A DNA stretch of 64,000 nt. Source: Nocardioides insulae DSM 17944 (lineage in GTDB: Bacteria > Actinomycetota > Actinomycetes > Propionibacteriales > Nocardioidaceae). The number at the start of each line of letters is the position of its first letter. The first letter of the stretch is position 1. The DNA is taken from positions 150,364 to 214,363 of the forward strand of contig NZ_AUGU01000016.1 of NCBI RefSeq assembly GCF_000422825.1. The letters are read 5' to 3'. The translations under genes were made by a program, and so were the position numbers. Positions 7,911 through 16,971 of the stretch are shown here, in pieces. The notes under the pieces are model-generated. The model worked only from the letters and a program-made list of their open reading frames with translations, was not told the DNA's origin and searched no databases.

Positions 7911-9128
7911 ATGAATCACCAGGAAGCGACGCCACCGGGCGTGGGGCGCGTGGCAGTGATCGGCTCGGGGCCGGCCGGCATGGCGGCGGCGCTCTCGGCG
8001 GCGCAGGCCGGGCACCACGTCCGGGTCTTCGAGCGTTATCGCGAGGCTCGGCCCGCCGGCAACATCCTCAACCTGTGGCCGCCGCCGCTGAAGGCGCTTC
8101 GGGCGATGGGTGTCGACACCGACGACCTCGGCGCACCGTGCCACGTGCAGTTCCGGAACCTGCGGGGGAAGGTGCGCGCCGACGTGAAGCTCTCGCCCGA
8201 GGTGCAGGCCGAGTACCACGGCAGCTTCATCGGGCTGATCCGCCCCGACCTCTACGAGCGGATGCTCGCGGCGGTCCCACCCGGCGTCATGCAGTTCGGC
8301 CGCAACGTCGAGACGTTCACCCAGGATGCCGCAGGCGTCACGCTCCACTTCGACGACGCCAGCCAGGAGCAGTACGACGTCCTGATCGGTGCCGACGGCA
8401 TCGACTCGCTGGTGCGCCGGACCCTCTGGGGCGATGCTCCGAAGCGGGATCACCGGCTGCACATCTTCGGTGGCTACACCTTCGACTCGCCCACCGGCGC
8501 CGTCCCCGGACAGGCGGTGCTCACCCACTCCCGCACGGTGCAGGGCAGCTGGACAGCGATCCGCTCGAAGGGGCGCGACGGGTACCAGTGGTGGGTGCTC
8601 GAGGCGGTCGACCCTGACGCGCCGGCCCCGGAGGACCTTCCTGCCGCTGCCACCCGGCTCGGCGCCGAGTTCCCTGCCCCCCTGCCCGGTCTCATCGCGG
8701 GGACGGACCCGGCGCACGTGCAGCGGTGGGTGCTGCGCGACCGGCCCGCGCTGTCGCAGTGGTCACAGGGCCGCGTCACCCTCGTCGGCGACGCTGCGCA
8801 CCCCACGTCGCCGTACGCCGCCTATGGCGCGGGCATGGCGATCGAGGACGGCTTCTTCGTCGGCCGCGCTTTGCGCGGCGTCGACCTCGCCGATGGCGCC
8901 GCGGTCGCCGCGGCCCTCCGGGGGTACGAGGAGCCGCGCAAGCCGCATACGGCCCAGCAGGTGAAGCTCGCCTACCTGAACGGCAAGATCTTCCACCACA
9001 CGCCTGCCCTGTTACGGCCGCTGCGTGACTTCGTGATGGACCGCACGCCGTTCCTGCAGAAGGTCGTCGGCGACGCGAGCCCGGGAGAGATCATGAAACA
9101 GCTCGCACTGATCGAGGCCCAGATCTAG
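7911..9128 (+). CDS. FAD-dependent monooxygenase (aromatic hydroxylase type)
   Basis: This 405-residue class A flavoprotein monooxygenase carries the three fingerprints of the p-hydroxybenzoate hydroxylase fold: GSGPAGMAAALSAAQAG at residues 19-35 for the ADP moiety, the DG motif in DVLIGADGIDSLVRRTL, and VTLVGDAAHPTSPYAAYGAG for the flavin ribityl chain. It should hydroxylate an aromatic or related substrate with NAD(P)H and O2 in the cytoplasm. The ATG follows AGGATCCACC. Its stop codon overlaps the stop of the convergent ROK gene at CTAG. Divergent tetR suggests induction by its substrate, which is not identifiable from sequence. Confidence 0.85.
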   Translation: MNHQEATPPGVGRVAVIGSGPAGMAAALSAAQAGHHVRVFERYREARPAGNILNLWPPPLKALRAMGVDTDDLGAPCHVQFRNLRGKVRADVKLSPEVQAEYHGSFIGLIRPDLYERMLAAVPPGVMQFGRNVETFTQDAAGVTLHFDDASQEQYDVLIGADGIDSLVRRTLWGDAPKRDHRLHIFGGYTFDSPTGAVPGQAVLTHSRTVQGSWTAIRSKGRDGYQWWVLEAVDPDAPAPEDLPAAATRLGAEFPAPLPGLIAGTDPAHVQRWVLRDRPALSQWSQGRVTLVGDAAHPTSPYAAYGAGMAIEDGFFVGRALRGVDLADGAAVAAALRGYEEPRKPHTAQQVKLAYLNGKIFHHTPALLRPLRDFVMDRTPFLQKVVGDASPGEIMKQLALIEAQI

Positions 9129-10426
9129 GCGGTCCGCGGAGGGCGCGTGGTTGAGGCGATCGCGGCGCGGTGCAGCATCGCGGCGCGACCGACCGGCGTC
9201 CCCTCCTCGATCCACAGCCCGACGGCCGCGGGGTTGAAGAGCTGCTCGATCGCCAGCAGCGCGGCGCCGATGACGCCCTCGCGGAAGTCAAGGGAGGCGC
9301 TGCGGACGACGAGATCGCTCCCGGCCAGGTCGCTGGTCCGTTCGACGAGGGTGCGGGCGAACCGGTCGACGATCTCGGGCCCGATTCGCAGGGCACCGCC
9401 GCCGAGCACCACCGTGCCCGGGTTGGCGAAGCTCACCAGGGTGGCCACGGTCCGAGCCACGGCGTCCAGGCTCTCCTCGACGGCGGATGAGGCCAGTGGG
9501 TCGCCGGCCGCGGCGGCGAGGCCGACGTCCTGCGGGGTCAGGCTTCGGCCCTGCTTGAGCACGGCTGACAGGGCGGGACTCGCCGACGCCTCCGGTAGGA
9601 GGCGCTGCACCAGTCCCCATCCTCCGCTGACCGCCTCCAGGCACCCCGTCCGGCCGCACCGGCAGAGCACGGCCGGGTCGTCGGTCACCTGGATGTGCCC
9701 GATGTCGCCGGCGGCCCCGTGGTGGCCGCGGAAGACCGAGCCGCCGGAGACCAGGCCGGCACCGATGCCGAGGTCGACCAGGATGTAGAGCAGGTCCCTG
9801 CCGTCCGAGGGCGTGCCCCTGTGCCACTCGCCGAGCGCCATCACGTTGACGTCGTTGTCGACCCAGACCGGGGCGTCGTACCGCTCCCGGAACCAGGAGC
9901 GGACGTTGAACCCGTTCCAGCCCGGCATGATCGGCGGCGCCACCAGGGCTCCGGCGGAGAAATCGACCGGTCCTGCGACGCCGATCCCGAAGGCCCAGGG
10001 TCGCGTCCGCGTCCGCTGTGCGAGTCGAGAGAACATGGCGTCGAGTCGTTCCAGGGTCTCGTCCGCGCGGTCGGCGGACTCCCAGTCCTGGTGGGCGAAG
10101 TCGACCAATGTGCCGTCCAACGTGGTGACCGCGGCCGACATCTCGGTGGCGCCGATGACGGCGGAGTAGGCGTGACCGGCTTCGTTGCGCAGTGTCAGCG
10201 TCCGTGACGGACGACCACCTTGGGAGGGGGCCATCTCGCCGTTCTCGAGGAGGCCCACCTCCATCGCCTGGCGCACCCGTTGCGCGATCACCTTGCGGCC
10301 CAGTCCTGTCTCGCGCTCGAGCTCGGGCCGGGTCACGGCCTGCCCGGTCCGGACGAGGTTGATCAACCTCCCGTAGATGAAGGCGTCCTGGGGCGAGGGA
10401 GCTGAGGAGACAGCCGTGGTCGTCAC
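9125..10426 (-). CDS. ROK family transcriptional repressor
   Basis: This 433-residue ROK regulator has an N-terminal winged helix (RLINLVRTGQAVTRPELE and TGLGRKVIAQRVRQAMEVGLL), then a sugar-kinase-like domain: DVNVMALGEWH, VDLGIGAGLVSGG, and the zinc motif CRCGRTGCLEAV. Proteins of this class (NagC/XylR/Mlc) bind a sugar or sugar phosphate and release DNA. The GTG at 10426 (MTTTAVSSAPSPQDAF) is preferred because the longer frame upstream would cover the promoter. It is divergent from the ten-gene glycoside operon starting at 10676, and is the obvious candidate for its sugar-responsive control. Confidence 0.9.
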   Translation of the reverse strand: MTTTAVSSAPSPQDAFIYGRLINLVRTGQAVTRPELERETGLGRKVIAQRVRQAMEVGLLENGEMAPSQGGRPSRTLTLRNEAGHAYSAVIGATEMSAAVTTLDGTLVDFAHQDWESADRADETLERLDAMFSRLAQRTRTRPWAFGIGVAGPVDFSAGALVAPPIMPGWNGFNVRSWFRERYDAPVWVDNDVNVMALGEWHRGTPSDGRDLLYILVDLGIGAGLVSGGSVFRGHHGAAGDIGHIQVTDDPAVLCRCGRTGCLEAVSGGWGLVQRLLPEASASPALSAVLKQGRSLTPQDVGLAAAAGDPLASSAVEESLDAVARTVATLVSFANPGTVVLGGGALRIGPEIVDRFARTLVERTSDLAGSDLVVRSASLDFREGVIGAALLAIEQLFNPAAVGLWIEEGTPVGRAAMLHRAAIASTTRPPRTA

Positions 10427-10435
10427 AGCGGCAGA

Positions 10436-10453
10436 GTTTAATGTTCCTATGGG
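10436..10453. promoter_or_regulatory. candidate ROK operator word, tracts near ROK start
   Basis: The lower strand reads CCCATAGGAACATTAAAC just upstream of the ROK start. CATAGG and GAACAT(T)AA recur at 10561-10582 in the operon promoter (CATAGGTTCC...GAACATAA). Shared words at both divergent promoters fit one regulator binding both. This is inferred by eye only. Confidence 0.35.
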
Positions 10454-10556
10454 GCAAAAGAGAAGGATTTCTTGGGCGCCATGAGGTTGGCCCGCGTCCG
10501 ATGGAGGCCATTCACGCGGTGGATGGGGTGCATCGTTGGCCTGCATGATGTGACCG

Positions 10557-10585
10557 TTGACATAGGTTCCAAGCGAACATAAGTT
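10557..10585 (+). promoter_or_regulatory. promoter of the glycoside operon with embedded palindrome
   Basis: TTGACA (10557-10562), a 17-base spacer and TAAGTT (10580-10585) form a good sigma-70-type promoter 90 bases before the first gene. The spacer contains GTTCcaagcGAAC, a gapped palindrome that would block RNA polymerase if bound by the divergent ROK repressor. Confidence 0.55.
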
Positions 10586-10675
10586 GGGCGAACGGTGATC
10601 GGGGCCACCTGCTCACTCCCCGGTTCCATCCACTCTGCTCGCGGCCGCGGCCGCCTGAGTTCCCCGGAGACACAC

Positions 10676-12205
10676 ATGCGAAGGTTGATTGGCGCGGCGG
10701 TCGTCGCGGCCCTGGTTGCTGGCACGGCGGCCTGCGGAGGCTCGTCCGGTGGCGCCGCCAGCGGGGGCTCCACCGACTCGTTCACCCTGGCCGCGATCAC
10801 GCCGCCGTCCTCGTTCGCCATCGGGGCGATGGCCTCGAGCGGCCCCGAGGATCCGTACTACCAGGCGGTCTACGACCGGCTCCTCAGCGTCGGCACCGAT
10901 GGCCAGCCGCAGGCCGACCTCGCCACCGAGTGGGCCGTCGGCGACAACGGAATGAGTCTGGACCTGACCCTGCGCGAGGGCGTCACCTTCACCGACGGCG
11001 CCGCCTTCGACGCCGCGGCTGTCAAGGCGAACCTGGAGAAGGCCAAGGCCGCCAAGGGCGAGGCGGGCTCGGCCCTCGGCGCTGTCCAGAGTGTCAAGGT
11101 GGTCGACCCGACCCATGTCTCGCTCAAGCTCAACCGCCCCGACCCGGGTCTGACCGCGGCCCTGGCGCGCAGTTCCGGCTACATGGCCAGCCCCCAGGCC
11201 CTCGACTCCGCCGACCTGGCCACCCAGCCCGTCGGTTCCGGGCCCTACGTGCTCGACAGCAAGCAGAGCACCGCCGGCAGCGTCTACGTGTACACCCGTA
11301 ACGAGGACTACTGGGACAAGGAGGCCTTCCCCTACGACACGCTCACGATCCGCTTCCTCGAGGACATGAGTGCGACCGTCAACGGTCTGCGCTCAGGCCA
11401 GATCGACGCCACCGCGACGCAGACCAGTGACCTGGTCGCCGCAGCGGAGCAGGCGGACCTCAACGTGGAGACGTTCTTCGGCGGGGGCCTCGACGGTATG
11501 TACCTGTGGGACCGCGACGGCAAGCTCGCCCCGGCGCTCAAGGACGTCCGCGTCCGTCAGGCGATCAACTACGCCACCAATCGCGACGCGATCCTCGAGT
11601 CCGTCAAGGGCGGCCTGGGCACGGTCACCTCCCAGGTCTTCCCGGAGGGTTCCCTCGGCTATGACGAGGCCCTCGACGACGCCTATCCGTACGACCTGGA
11701 CAAGGCCAAGCAGCTGATGGCGGAGGCGGGGTACGCCGACGGGTTCTCGATCACCCTGCCGGACTTCTCCCCGGTCTATCCCGACGAGCAGGCTGCGATG
11801 ACCGAGCTGCTCAAGTCGATCAACATCACTGTGGAGTACAAGCCGACCACGGGTGACCAGGTCGTCGGCAGCATCATGGGCGGGCAGTGGCCGCTGAACT
11901 ACTTCACGCTCACCACCTCTTCGCCGTACGAGCTGATCGGCCTCACCATGACCGACCAGTCGCCGTTCAACCCGTTCAAGAACAGCGACCCGGAACTTGC
12001 CAAGCTGATCGACGCGGCGTACGCCGCCACCGGCGACGCCCAGGACGACGCGCTTCAGGAGGTCAACAAGTACGTCGTCGACCAGGCATGGTTCGCCCCG
12101 TGGGACGCCGTCGAGAGCGCCGCCATCACTGCCGATGGCATCGACGTCACGCCGGTGCCGGGAGTCAGCGTCCCGCCGCTGTCGGCCTACCAGCCGGCCA
12201 GCTGA
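10676..12205 (+). CDS. family-5 solute-binding lipoprotein of ABC importer
   Basis: This 509-residue protein has a signal peptide ending in a lipobox (LVAGTAACGG), so it is tethered outside the membrane. The mature protein is of the SBP_bac_5 (DppA/OppA/NikA) type: DPYYQAVYDRLLSV, ATEWAVGDNGMSLDLTLREGV, VRVRQAINYATNRDAI, and a Trp-rich C-terminal lobe. This family takes peptides but also oligosaccharides and plant glycosides. Its place at the head of an operon with glycosidases and oxidoreductases favours a glycoside ligand. It follows a GGAGA ribosome site. A strong hairpin separates it from the permease gene, which should raise its expression over the rest. Confidence 0.88.
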   Translation: MRRLIGAAVVAALVAGTAACGGSSGGAASGGSTDSFTLAAITPPSSFAIGAMASSGPEDPYYQAVYDRLLSVGTDGQPQADLATEWAVGDNGMSLDLTLREGVTFTDGAAFDAAAVKANLEKAKAAKGEAGSALGAVQSVKVVDPTHVSLKLNRPDPGLTAALARSSGYMASPQALDSADLATQPVGSGPYVLDSKQSTAGSVYVYTRNEDYWDKEAFPYDTLTIRFLEDMSATVNGLRSGQIDATATQTSDLVAAAEQADLNVETFFGGGLDGMYLWDRDGKLAPALKDVRVRQAINYATNRDAILESVKGGLGTVTSQVFPEGSLGYDEALDDAYPYDLDKAKQLMAEAGYADGFSITLPDFSPVYPDEQAAMTELLKSINITVEYKPTTGDQVVGSIMGGQWPLNYFTLTTSSPYELIGLTMTDQSPFNPFKNSDPELAKLIDAAYAATGDAQDDALQEVNKYVVDQAWFAPWDAVESAAITADGIDVTPVPGVSVPPLSAYQPAS

Positions 12206-12215
12206 TCACGTCCCC

Positions 12216-12245
12216 GCGTCCGCGGCCCACTGAGGCCGCGGACGC
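12216..12245 (+). terminator. intercistronic stem-loop after the binding-protein gene
   Basis: A perfect 12-bp stem GCGTCCGCGGCC / GGCCGCGGACGC with loop CACTGA sits in the only sizeable gap (74 bases) of the operon's first half. It lacks a T-tract. Such loops behind binding-protein genes stabilise the upstream message or partly terminate, giving excess binding protein. Confidence 0.6.
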
Positions 12246-12279
12246 AGGGGGCACTCCAGACCGAACCTTCGGAGTTTCC

Positions 12280-13221
12280 GTGTTCACCTTCCTGCTTCGC
12301 CGCATCGCGTCAGGCGTCGCCCTCGTCTTCGTCACCGCGACGGTCACGTTCTTCCTGACGGCCATGACCGGATCGGATCCGGCCCGCCGGATCCTCGGCC
12401 CCACCGCGACCCTCGACGAGGTCGCAGCGAAGCAGGCCGAGCTCGGCCTCGACCAGTCGGTCCTCCAGCGGTACCTCGACTGGCTCGGTGGCGTCCTGCA
12501 CGGCGACCTCAGCACGTCCTGGTTCACCAACGAGCCAGTGACCACCCTGGTCTGGGCAGCGCTGCCCATCACCTTGTCCCTCGTGGTGAGCGCGATCGTC
12601 TTGACCGCGGTGATCAGCGTCGTGCTCGGCGTGGTCTCCGCCGTCCGGGGCGGCTGGCTCGACAACGCGGTCCAGGTGCTCTCCATCGTCGGCTTCGCGA
12701 TCCCGAGCTTCCTCGTCGGGCTGCTGCTCTCAGTGGTCTTCGCCGTCCAACTCGGCATCCTCCCGGCGATCGGCTACACGCCGTTCAGCGTCGACCCCGT
12801 CGGATGGCTCACGTCGATCACCCTCCCGGCCGTCGCGCTCACCGTCGGTGCCGTGGCCACCGTCTCCACCCAGACACGGGGTTCGATGATCGAGGTGCTC
12901 GGCCAGGACTACGTGCGGACCCTGCGCAGCCGCGGCCTACCGACCCGCAGCATCCTGCTCAAGCACGCGCTGCGCAACGCCGCCCCAGCCTCCCTGACGG
13001 TTCTCTCCCTCCAGTTCATCGCGCTGATCAGCGGTGCCGTCGTGATCGAGAAGGTCTTCGGGCTCAACGGCATCGGCCAGCTCGCCACCTCCGCGGCCAG
13101 CCAGGGCGACGTCCCGCTGATCCTCGGCGTGGTCCTCCTCGTCGTCACCCTCGTCGTCCTCGTGAACCTGCTCGCCGATCTCCTGCTCGGCTGGCTCAAC
13201 CCCAAGGTGCGCATCGCATGA
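12280..13221 (+). CDS. ABC transporter permease, DppB/OppB type
   Basis: This is a 313-residue integral membrane protein with a GTG start behind GGAG. It begins MFTFLLRRIASGVALVFVTATVTFFLTAM, the typical DppB entry (first helix within residues 8-28), and has the LGLDQSVLQRYLDWLGGVLHGDLSTSW periplasmic signature split by further helices. The EAA loop with ALRNAAPASLTVLSLQF follows, then the final helices around VVLLVVTLVVLVNLLADLLLG. It forms half of the translocation channel; the other half is the permease domain of the next gene. The stop overlaps the next ATG by four bases (ATGA). Confidence 0.92.
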   Translation: MFTFLLRRIASGVALVFVTATVTFFLTAMTGSDPARRILGPTATLDEVAAKQAELGLDQSVLQRYLDWLGGVLHGDLSTSWFTNEPVTTLVWAALPITLSLVVSAIVLTAVISVVLGVVSAVRGGWLDNAVQVLSIVGFAIPSFLVGLLLSVVFAVQLGILPAIGYTPFSVDPVGWLTSITLPAVALTVGAVATVSTQTRGSMIEVLGQDYVRTLRSRGLPTRSILLKHALRNAAPASLTVLSLQFIALISGAVVIEKVFGLNGIGQLATSAASQGDVPLILGVVLLVVTLVVLVNLLADLLLGWLNPKVRIA

Positions 13222-15008
13222 GCCTCCCCACCGACCCGACCACGGCGGCCACGCTCGGCCACGCCATCGACCCGGAGGTCAGGCGAGCCGGCCTGGTCAA
13301 GCGCCTCGTCCGGATCCCCACGGCCGTCGTCGCCCTGGTGTGGCTCGTGGTGGTGGTCGCCGCCGCCGTCCTCGCGCCCCTGCTGACGTCGCAGAGCCCC
13401 ACCGCCTCCGACATCCTCGACGCCCTGGCTCCGCGGGGTCCGGGACACCCCCTCGGGACCGACGGGGTCGGGCGCGACGTCTGGGCGCAGCTCATCTACG
13501 GCGCCCGCACCAGCCTCGTCGGCGCACTGATCGTCGTGATCGTCTCCCTCGTCGTCGGTCTGCCCGCCGGCCTGATCGCCGGTTACTTCCGCGGTCGTTT
13601 CGATGGCATCTCCACCTGGATCGCCAGCCTCCTCATGGCTCAGCCGGCGATCATCATCCTGCTCGTCGTCCTCACGCAGGTGGGTCGCAACACCGCACTG
13701 GCAATGTTCGTGTTCGGCTTCGTCATCGCGCCGGGCGTCTTCCGTCTGGTCAGAGCCTCGGTGATCGCCGTGCGAGAGGAGCTCTTCGTCGACGCGGCCC
13801 GGGTCTCGGGACTGACCGACCCCCGCCTGATCCGCCGCCACATCCTCCCCGTCGTGGTCGCCCCGACGGTGATCCAGATGTCCCAGATCTTCGGCATCGC
13901 CATCGTCGTCCAGGCCGGCCTGGAGTTCCTCGGACTCGGCTCGGCCAACCAGGCCAGCTGGGGCGGCATGCTCAACGACGCCTTCCAGGCCATCTACACC
14001 GCGCCCCGCCTGCTCGTCTGGCCCGCTCTGGCGATCATCCTCACCGTCACCGCGTGCGCCCTACTGGGCAACGCGCTGCGCGACGCGCTCGGAGGCGCCC
14101 CCGCCGCCCGGCGACGCCGCCGGCGGAAGGAGTTGTCCGACACGGGCTCGGTGACCGTGTCCACGTCGCCGGACGTCGCGGACGACGTCGCCCTCCAGAT
14201 CGACAGCCTCGTCGTCTCCTACCCAGGAGCGGCCGGTGACCGCGAGGTCGTCCACGGCGTCTCCCTGGCCATCCGCAGGGGTGAGGTGCTGGGCCTGGTG
14301 GGGGAGTCGGGCTCCGGCAAGTCGCAGACCGCTTTCTCCGTGCTCGGCCTGCTACCCGGCGCCGCCTCGATGAGCGCGGACCGGATCCAGTTCCATGGCG
14401 AGGACCTCACCACTCTCAGCGGCGCGGCCATGAACCGGCTCCGCGGCCGCCGGATCGGCTACATCCCGCAGGAGCCGATGTCGAACCTCGACCCGTCGTT
14501 CCGGGTCGGCTCACAACTCGTCGACCCGATGCGCCACCACCTCGGGCTCTCCCGCAAGGACGCCAGGGCAGAGGCCCTCCGGCTCCTCGAGCGGGTCGGC
14601 ATCCGTGACCCCGAGCGTGTCTTCGACGCCTACCCGCACCAGATCTCGGGCGGTATGGCTCAACGCGTCCTCATCGCCGGCGCCGTCTCCTGCAATCCCG
14701 AGCTGCTGATCGCCGACGAGCCCACCACCGCCCTCGACGTCACCGTCCAGGCCGAGGTGCTCGACCTGATCCGCGAACTCCAGGCCGAGCGCGAGATGGC
14801 CGTCCTGCTGGTCACCCACAACTTCGGCGTCGTCGCCGACATCTGCGACACCGTCGCGGTGATGCGCGATGGCCGGATCGTCGAGGTGGCGAGTGCCGAC
14901 GACCTCTTCTCCGACCCCCAGGACGCCTACACCCGGATGCTGCTCGAAAGCTCCGTCGAAGGTGCGCCAGCCCGCAAGCCCCTGCCCGTGATCGGAGCAA
15001 CCCGATGA
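13218..15008 (+). CDS. fused ABC permease (DppC) and ATPase (DppD)
   Basis: This 596-residue chain carries two components normally encoded separately. Residues 1-300 are a DppC-type permease: N-terminal helix VVALVWLVVVVAAAVLAPLL, then GTDGVGRDVWAQLIYGARTSL, EAA-like region AARVSGLTDPRLIRRHILP. After a basic linker (ARRRRRRKE), residues 320-596 form an ATPase with Walker A GESGSGKS at 362-369, Q-loop PQEPMSNLDP, signature SGGMAQR and Walker B LLIADEPTTALD. This fusion arrangement is known in actinobacterial peptide/glycoside importers. Both flanking genes overlap it by four bases. Confidence 0.93.
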   Translation: MSLPTDPTTAATLGHAIDPEVRRAGLVKRLVRIPTAVVALVWLVVVVAAAVLAPLLTSQSPTASDILDALAPRGPGHPLGTDGVGRDVWAQLIYGARTSLVGALIVVIVSLVVGLPAGLIAGYFRGRFDGISTWIASLLMAQPAIIILLVVLTQVGRNTALAMFVFGFVIAPGVFRLVRASVIAVREELFVDAARVSGLTDPRLIRRHILPVVVAPTVIQMSQIFGIAIVVQAGLEFLGLGSANQASWGGMLNDAFQAIYTAPRLLVWPALAIILTVTACALLGNALRDALGGAPAARRRRRRKELSDTGSVTVSTSPDVADDVALQIDSLVVSYPGAAGDREVVHGVSLAIRRGEVLGLVGESGSGKSQTAFSVLGLLPGAASMSADRIQFHGEDLTTLSGAAMNRLRGRRIGYIPQEPMSNLDPSFRVGSQLVDPMRHHLGLSRKDARAEALRLLERVGIRDPERVFDAYPHQISGGMAQRVLIAGAVSCNPELLIADEPTTALDVTVQAEVLDLIRELQAEREMAVLLVTHNFGVVADICDTVAVMRDGRIVEVASADDLFSDPQDAYTRMLLESSVEGAPARKPLPVIGATR

Positions 15009-15853
15009 CTGAGACCCCGCTCCTCGAGGTCGATGACCTCGTCGTCGAGTACGACGTTCGAGGATTCCGCCGCTCACCCGTCCGTGTCCTGCACGGGATC
15101 GCCCTCGACGTACGCCGGGGGGAGACCCTCGGCCTCGTCGGCGAGTCCGGCTCCGGCAAGAGCACCCTCGGCCGCGCCGTGCTCGGCCTCGCCCCCGTCA
15201 CCGAAGGTGAGATCCGCTTCGAGGGCCGCGCCATCTCCGGTCTCGGCAAGCGCGAGCGCCGCGCGCTGAGCAGCGACATCCAGGTCGTCTTCCAGGACCC
15301 CTACACCTCGCTGAACCCGGCGATGACGGTCGGGGACATCCTCGCCGAGCCGCTCGCCGTCGGTGGCGTTGCCAAGGGAGAGGCGCGTCAGCGCGTCAAG
15401 GATCTCCTTGACGCCGTCCACCTGCCCACGGATGCCGCCCAGCGCCTGCCGCGTGAGTTCTCGGGCGGTCAGCGTCAGCGTGTCGCCATCGCCCGCGCCC
15501 TGTGCCGCGAGCCGAAGCTAATCGTCTGCGACGAGCCCGTGAGCGCGCTCGACCTCTCCACCCAGGCCCGCGTCCTCGACCTCTTCGTCGAGATCCAGGA
15601 GCGCACCGGCGTCGCCTATCTCTTCGTCAGCCACGATCTCGCCGTCGTCCGCCACATCGCACACCGGGTCGCGGTGATGTACCGCGGCGAGATCGTCGAG
15701 CTCGGCGACGGCGACACCGTCACTTCGACGCCGGAACACCCGTACACGCAGAAGCTCCTGCTCGCCTCGCCCGTCCCCGACCCCGATGCCCAGGCGACCC
15801 GTCGGGCCCGGCGCCTCGAGGCCGCCTCTTCCGGCGCTGGTGGTGCCCGATGA
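15005..15853 (+). CDS. ABC transporter ATPase, DppF/OppF type
   Basis: This 282-residue cytoplasmic ATPase has Walker A GESGSGKSTL, Q-loop FQDPYTSLNP, signature SGGQRQRVAIARAL, Walker B LIVCDEPVSALD and a switch histidine in FVSHDLAVV. The family's C-terminal extension (TPEHPYTQKLLLASPVPDPD) is present. It pairs with the ATPase domain of the preceding fusion protein to drive import of the ligand captured by the lipoprotein at 10676. Its ATG overlaps the previous stop and its stop overlaps the next start, both as ATGA. Confidence 0.93.
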   Translation: MTETPLLEVDDLVVEYDVRGFRRSPVRVLHGIALDVRRGETLGLVGESGSGKSTLGRAVLGLAPVTEGEIRFEGRAISGLGKRERRALSSDIQVVFQDPYTSLNPAMTVGDILAEPLAVGGVAKGEARQRVKDLLDAVHLPTDAAQRLPREFSGGQRQRVAIARALCREPKLIVCDEPVSALDLSTQARVLDLFVEIQERTGVAYLFVSHDLAVVRHIAHRVAVMYRGEIVELGDGDTVTSTPEHPYTQKLLLASPVPDPDAQATRRARRLEAASSGAGGAR

Positions 15854-16971
15854 CCGAAGCCCGCTCGCGGCGCACCGTCGCGGGGATCATCGGCACCGGC
15901 TTCATGGGGGAGGTCCACGCCCGCGCGATCCGTCGCTCCGGTGCCGAGCTGCGCCGCGTCGTCGGCTCCACCCCCGAGCGGAGCCGCGAAGCGGGCGAGC
16001 GACTCGGCCTCGACCGGTTCACCGACGACCTCGCGACTCTGCTCGCCGATCCCGAGATCGATGTCGTCCACGTCTGCACGCCCAACGCCACCCACGCCGA
16101 GTTCGTCCGCGCCATCCTCGACGCCGGCAAGCACGTCATCTGCGAGAAGCCGCTCGCCGTCACCGCCGACGAGGCCGACGACCTCACCCGACGGGCAGAC
16201 GCCGCGGGGCTGGTCGCCACCGTCCCGTTCGTCTACCGCTTCTACCCGATGGTGCGCGAGGCCCGTGCCCGGCTCGCCTCGGGCGCCTCCGGTGAGGTTC
16301 GGCTGCTGCACGGCTCCTACCTGCAGGACTGGCTCGCCCAGACTGACGACGACAACTGGCGGGTCTCCGCCGAGCACGGCGGCGCCTCCCGGGCCTTCGC
16401 CGACATCGGCGTGCACTGGTGCGACCTGCTGGAGTTCGTCACCGGTCATCGGATCACCCGCGTCACCGCACGCACCCTGATCGCGATGCCGGAGCGCGCT
16501 GGCCGGCCGGTCACAACCGAGGACGCCGCCGTACTCCTGCTCGAGACCGACCGGGGCGCGACCGGCACCCTCACCGTCAGCCAGATCAGCCCCGGACGGA
16601 AGAACCGGCTCTGGTTCTCCGTCGACGCCGCCCGGGAGAGCCTCTCCTTCGACCAGGAGAACCCCGACTCGCTCTGGGTCGGCGGCCGCGACGTCAACCA
16701 GCAGCTCCTCCGCGGCGCCAGACCCGCCGCCGGCGCTGCGTCGTACGACGTCCTGCCCGCCGGCCACCCGCAGGGCTACCAGGACTGCTTCGACGCCTTC
16801 GTCCGCGACACCTACGCCGCGCTGCGTGGTGGCAAACCCGACGGCCTCCCGACCTTCGCCGACGGACTGCGCGCGGCTCGGATCACCGCCGCGGTGATCG
16901 AGTCCGCCGCCACCGGCACCTGGGTCGACATCGACGAACTCCACACCCCCGAACAGGAACTCATCGCATGA
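15850..16971 (+). CDS. Gfo/Idh/MocA oxidoreductase
   Basis: This 373-residue NAD(P)-dependent sugar oxidoreductase has a Rossmann motif GTGFMG at 15-20 and the EKP motif at 99-101 (HVICEKPLAV). DIGVHWCDL (Asp185, His189) matches the catalytic region of the family. These enzymes oxidise or reduce sugar hydroxyls or ketones. In gut bacteria the C-glycoside 3-dehydrogenase DgpA belongs to this family, so it may perform C3 oxidation of the glycoside. As a GMC oxidase follows, it could instead reduce the released 3-keto sugar or its anhydro product. It is translationally coupled on both sides. Confidence 0.88.
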   Translation: MTEARSRRTVAGIIGTGFMGEVHARAIRRSGAELRRVVGSTPERSREAGERLGLDRFTDDLATLLADPEIDVVHVCTPNATHAEFVRAILDAGKHVICEKPLAVTADEADDLTRRADAAGLVATVPFVYRFYPMVREARARLASGASGEVRLLHGSYLQDWLAQTDDDNWRVSAEHGGASRAFADIGVHWCDLLEFVTGHRITRVTARTLIAMPERAGRPVTTEDAAVLLLETDRGATGTLTVSQISPGRKNRLWFSVDAARESLSFDQENPDSLWVGGRDVNQQLLRGARPAAGAASYDVLPAGHPQGYQDCFDAFVRDTYAALRGGKPDGLPTFADGLRAARITAAVIESAATGTWVDIDELHTPEQELIA

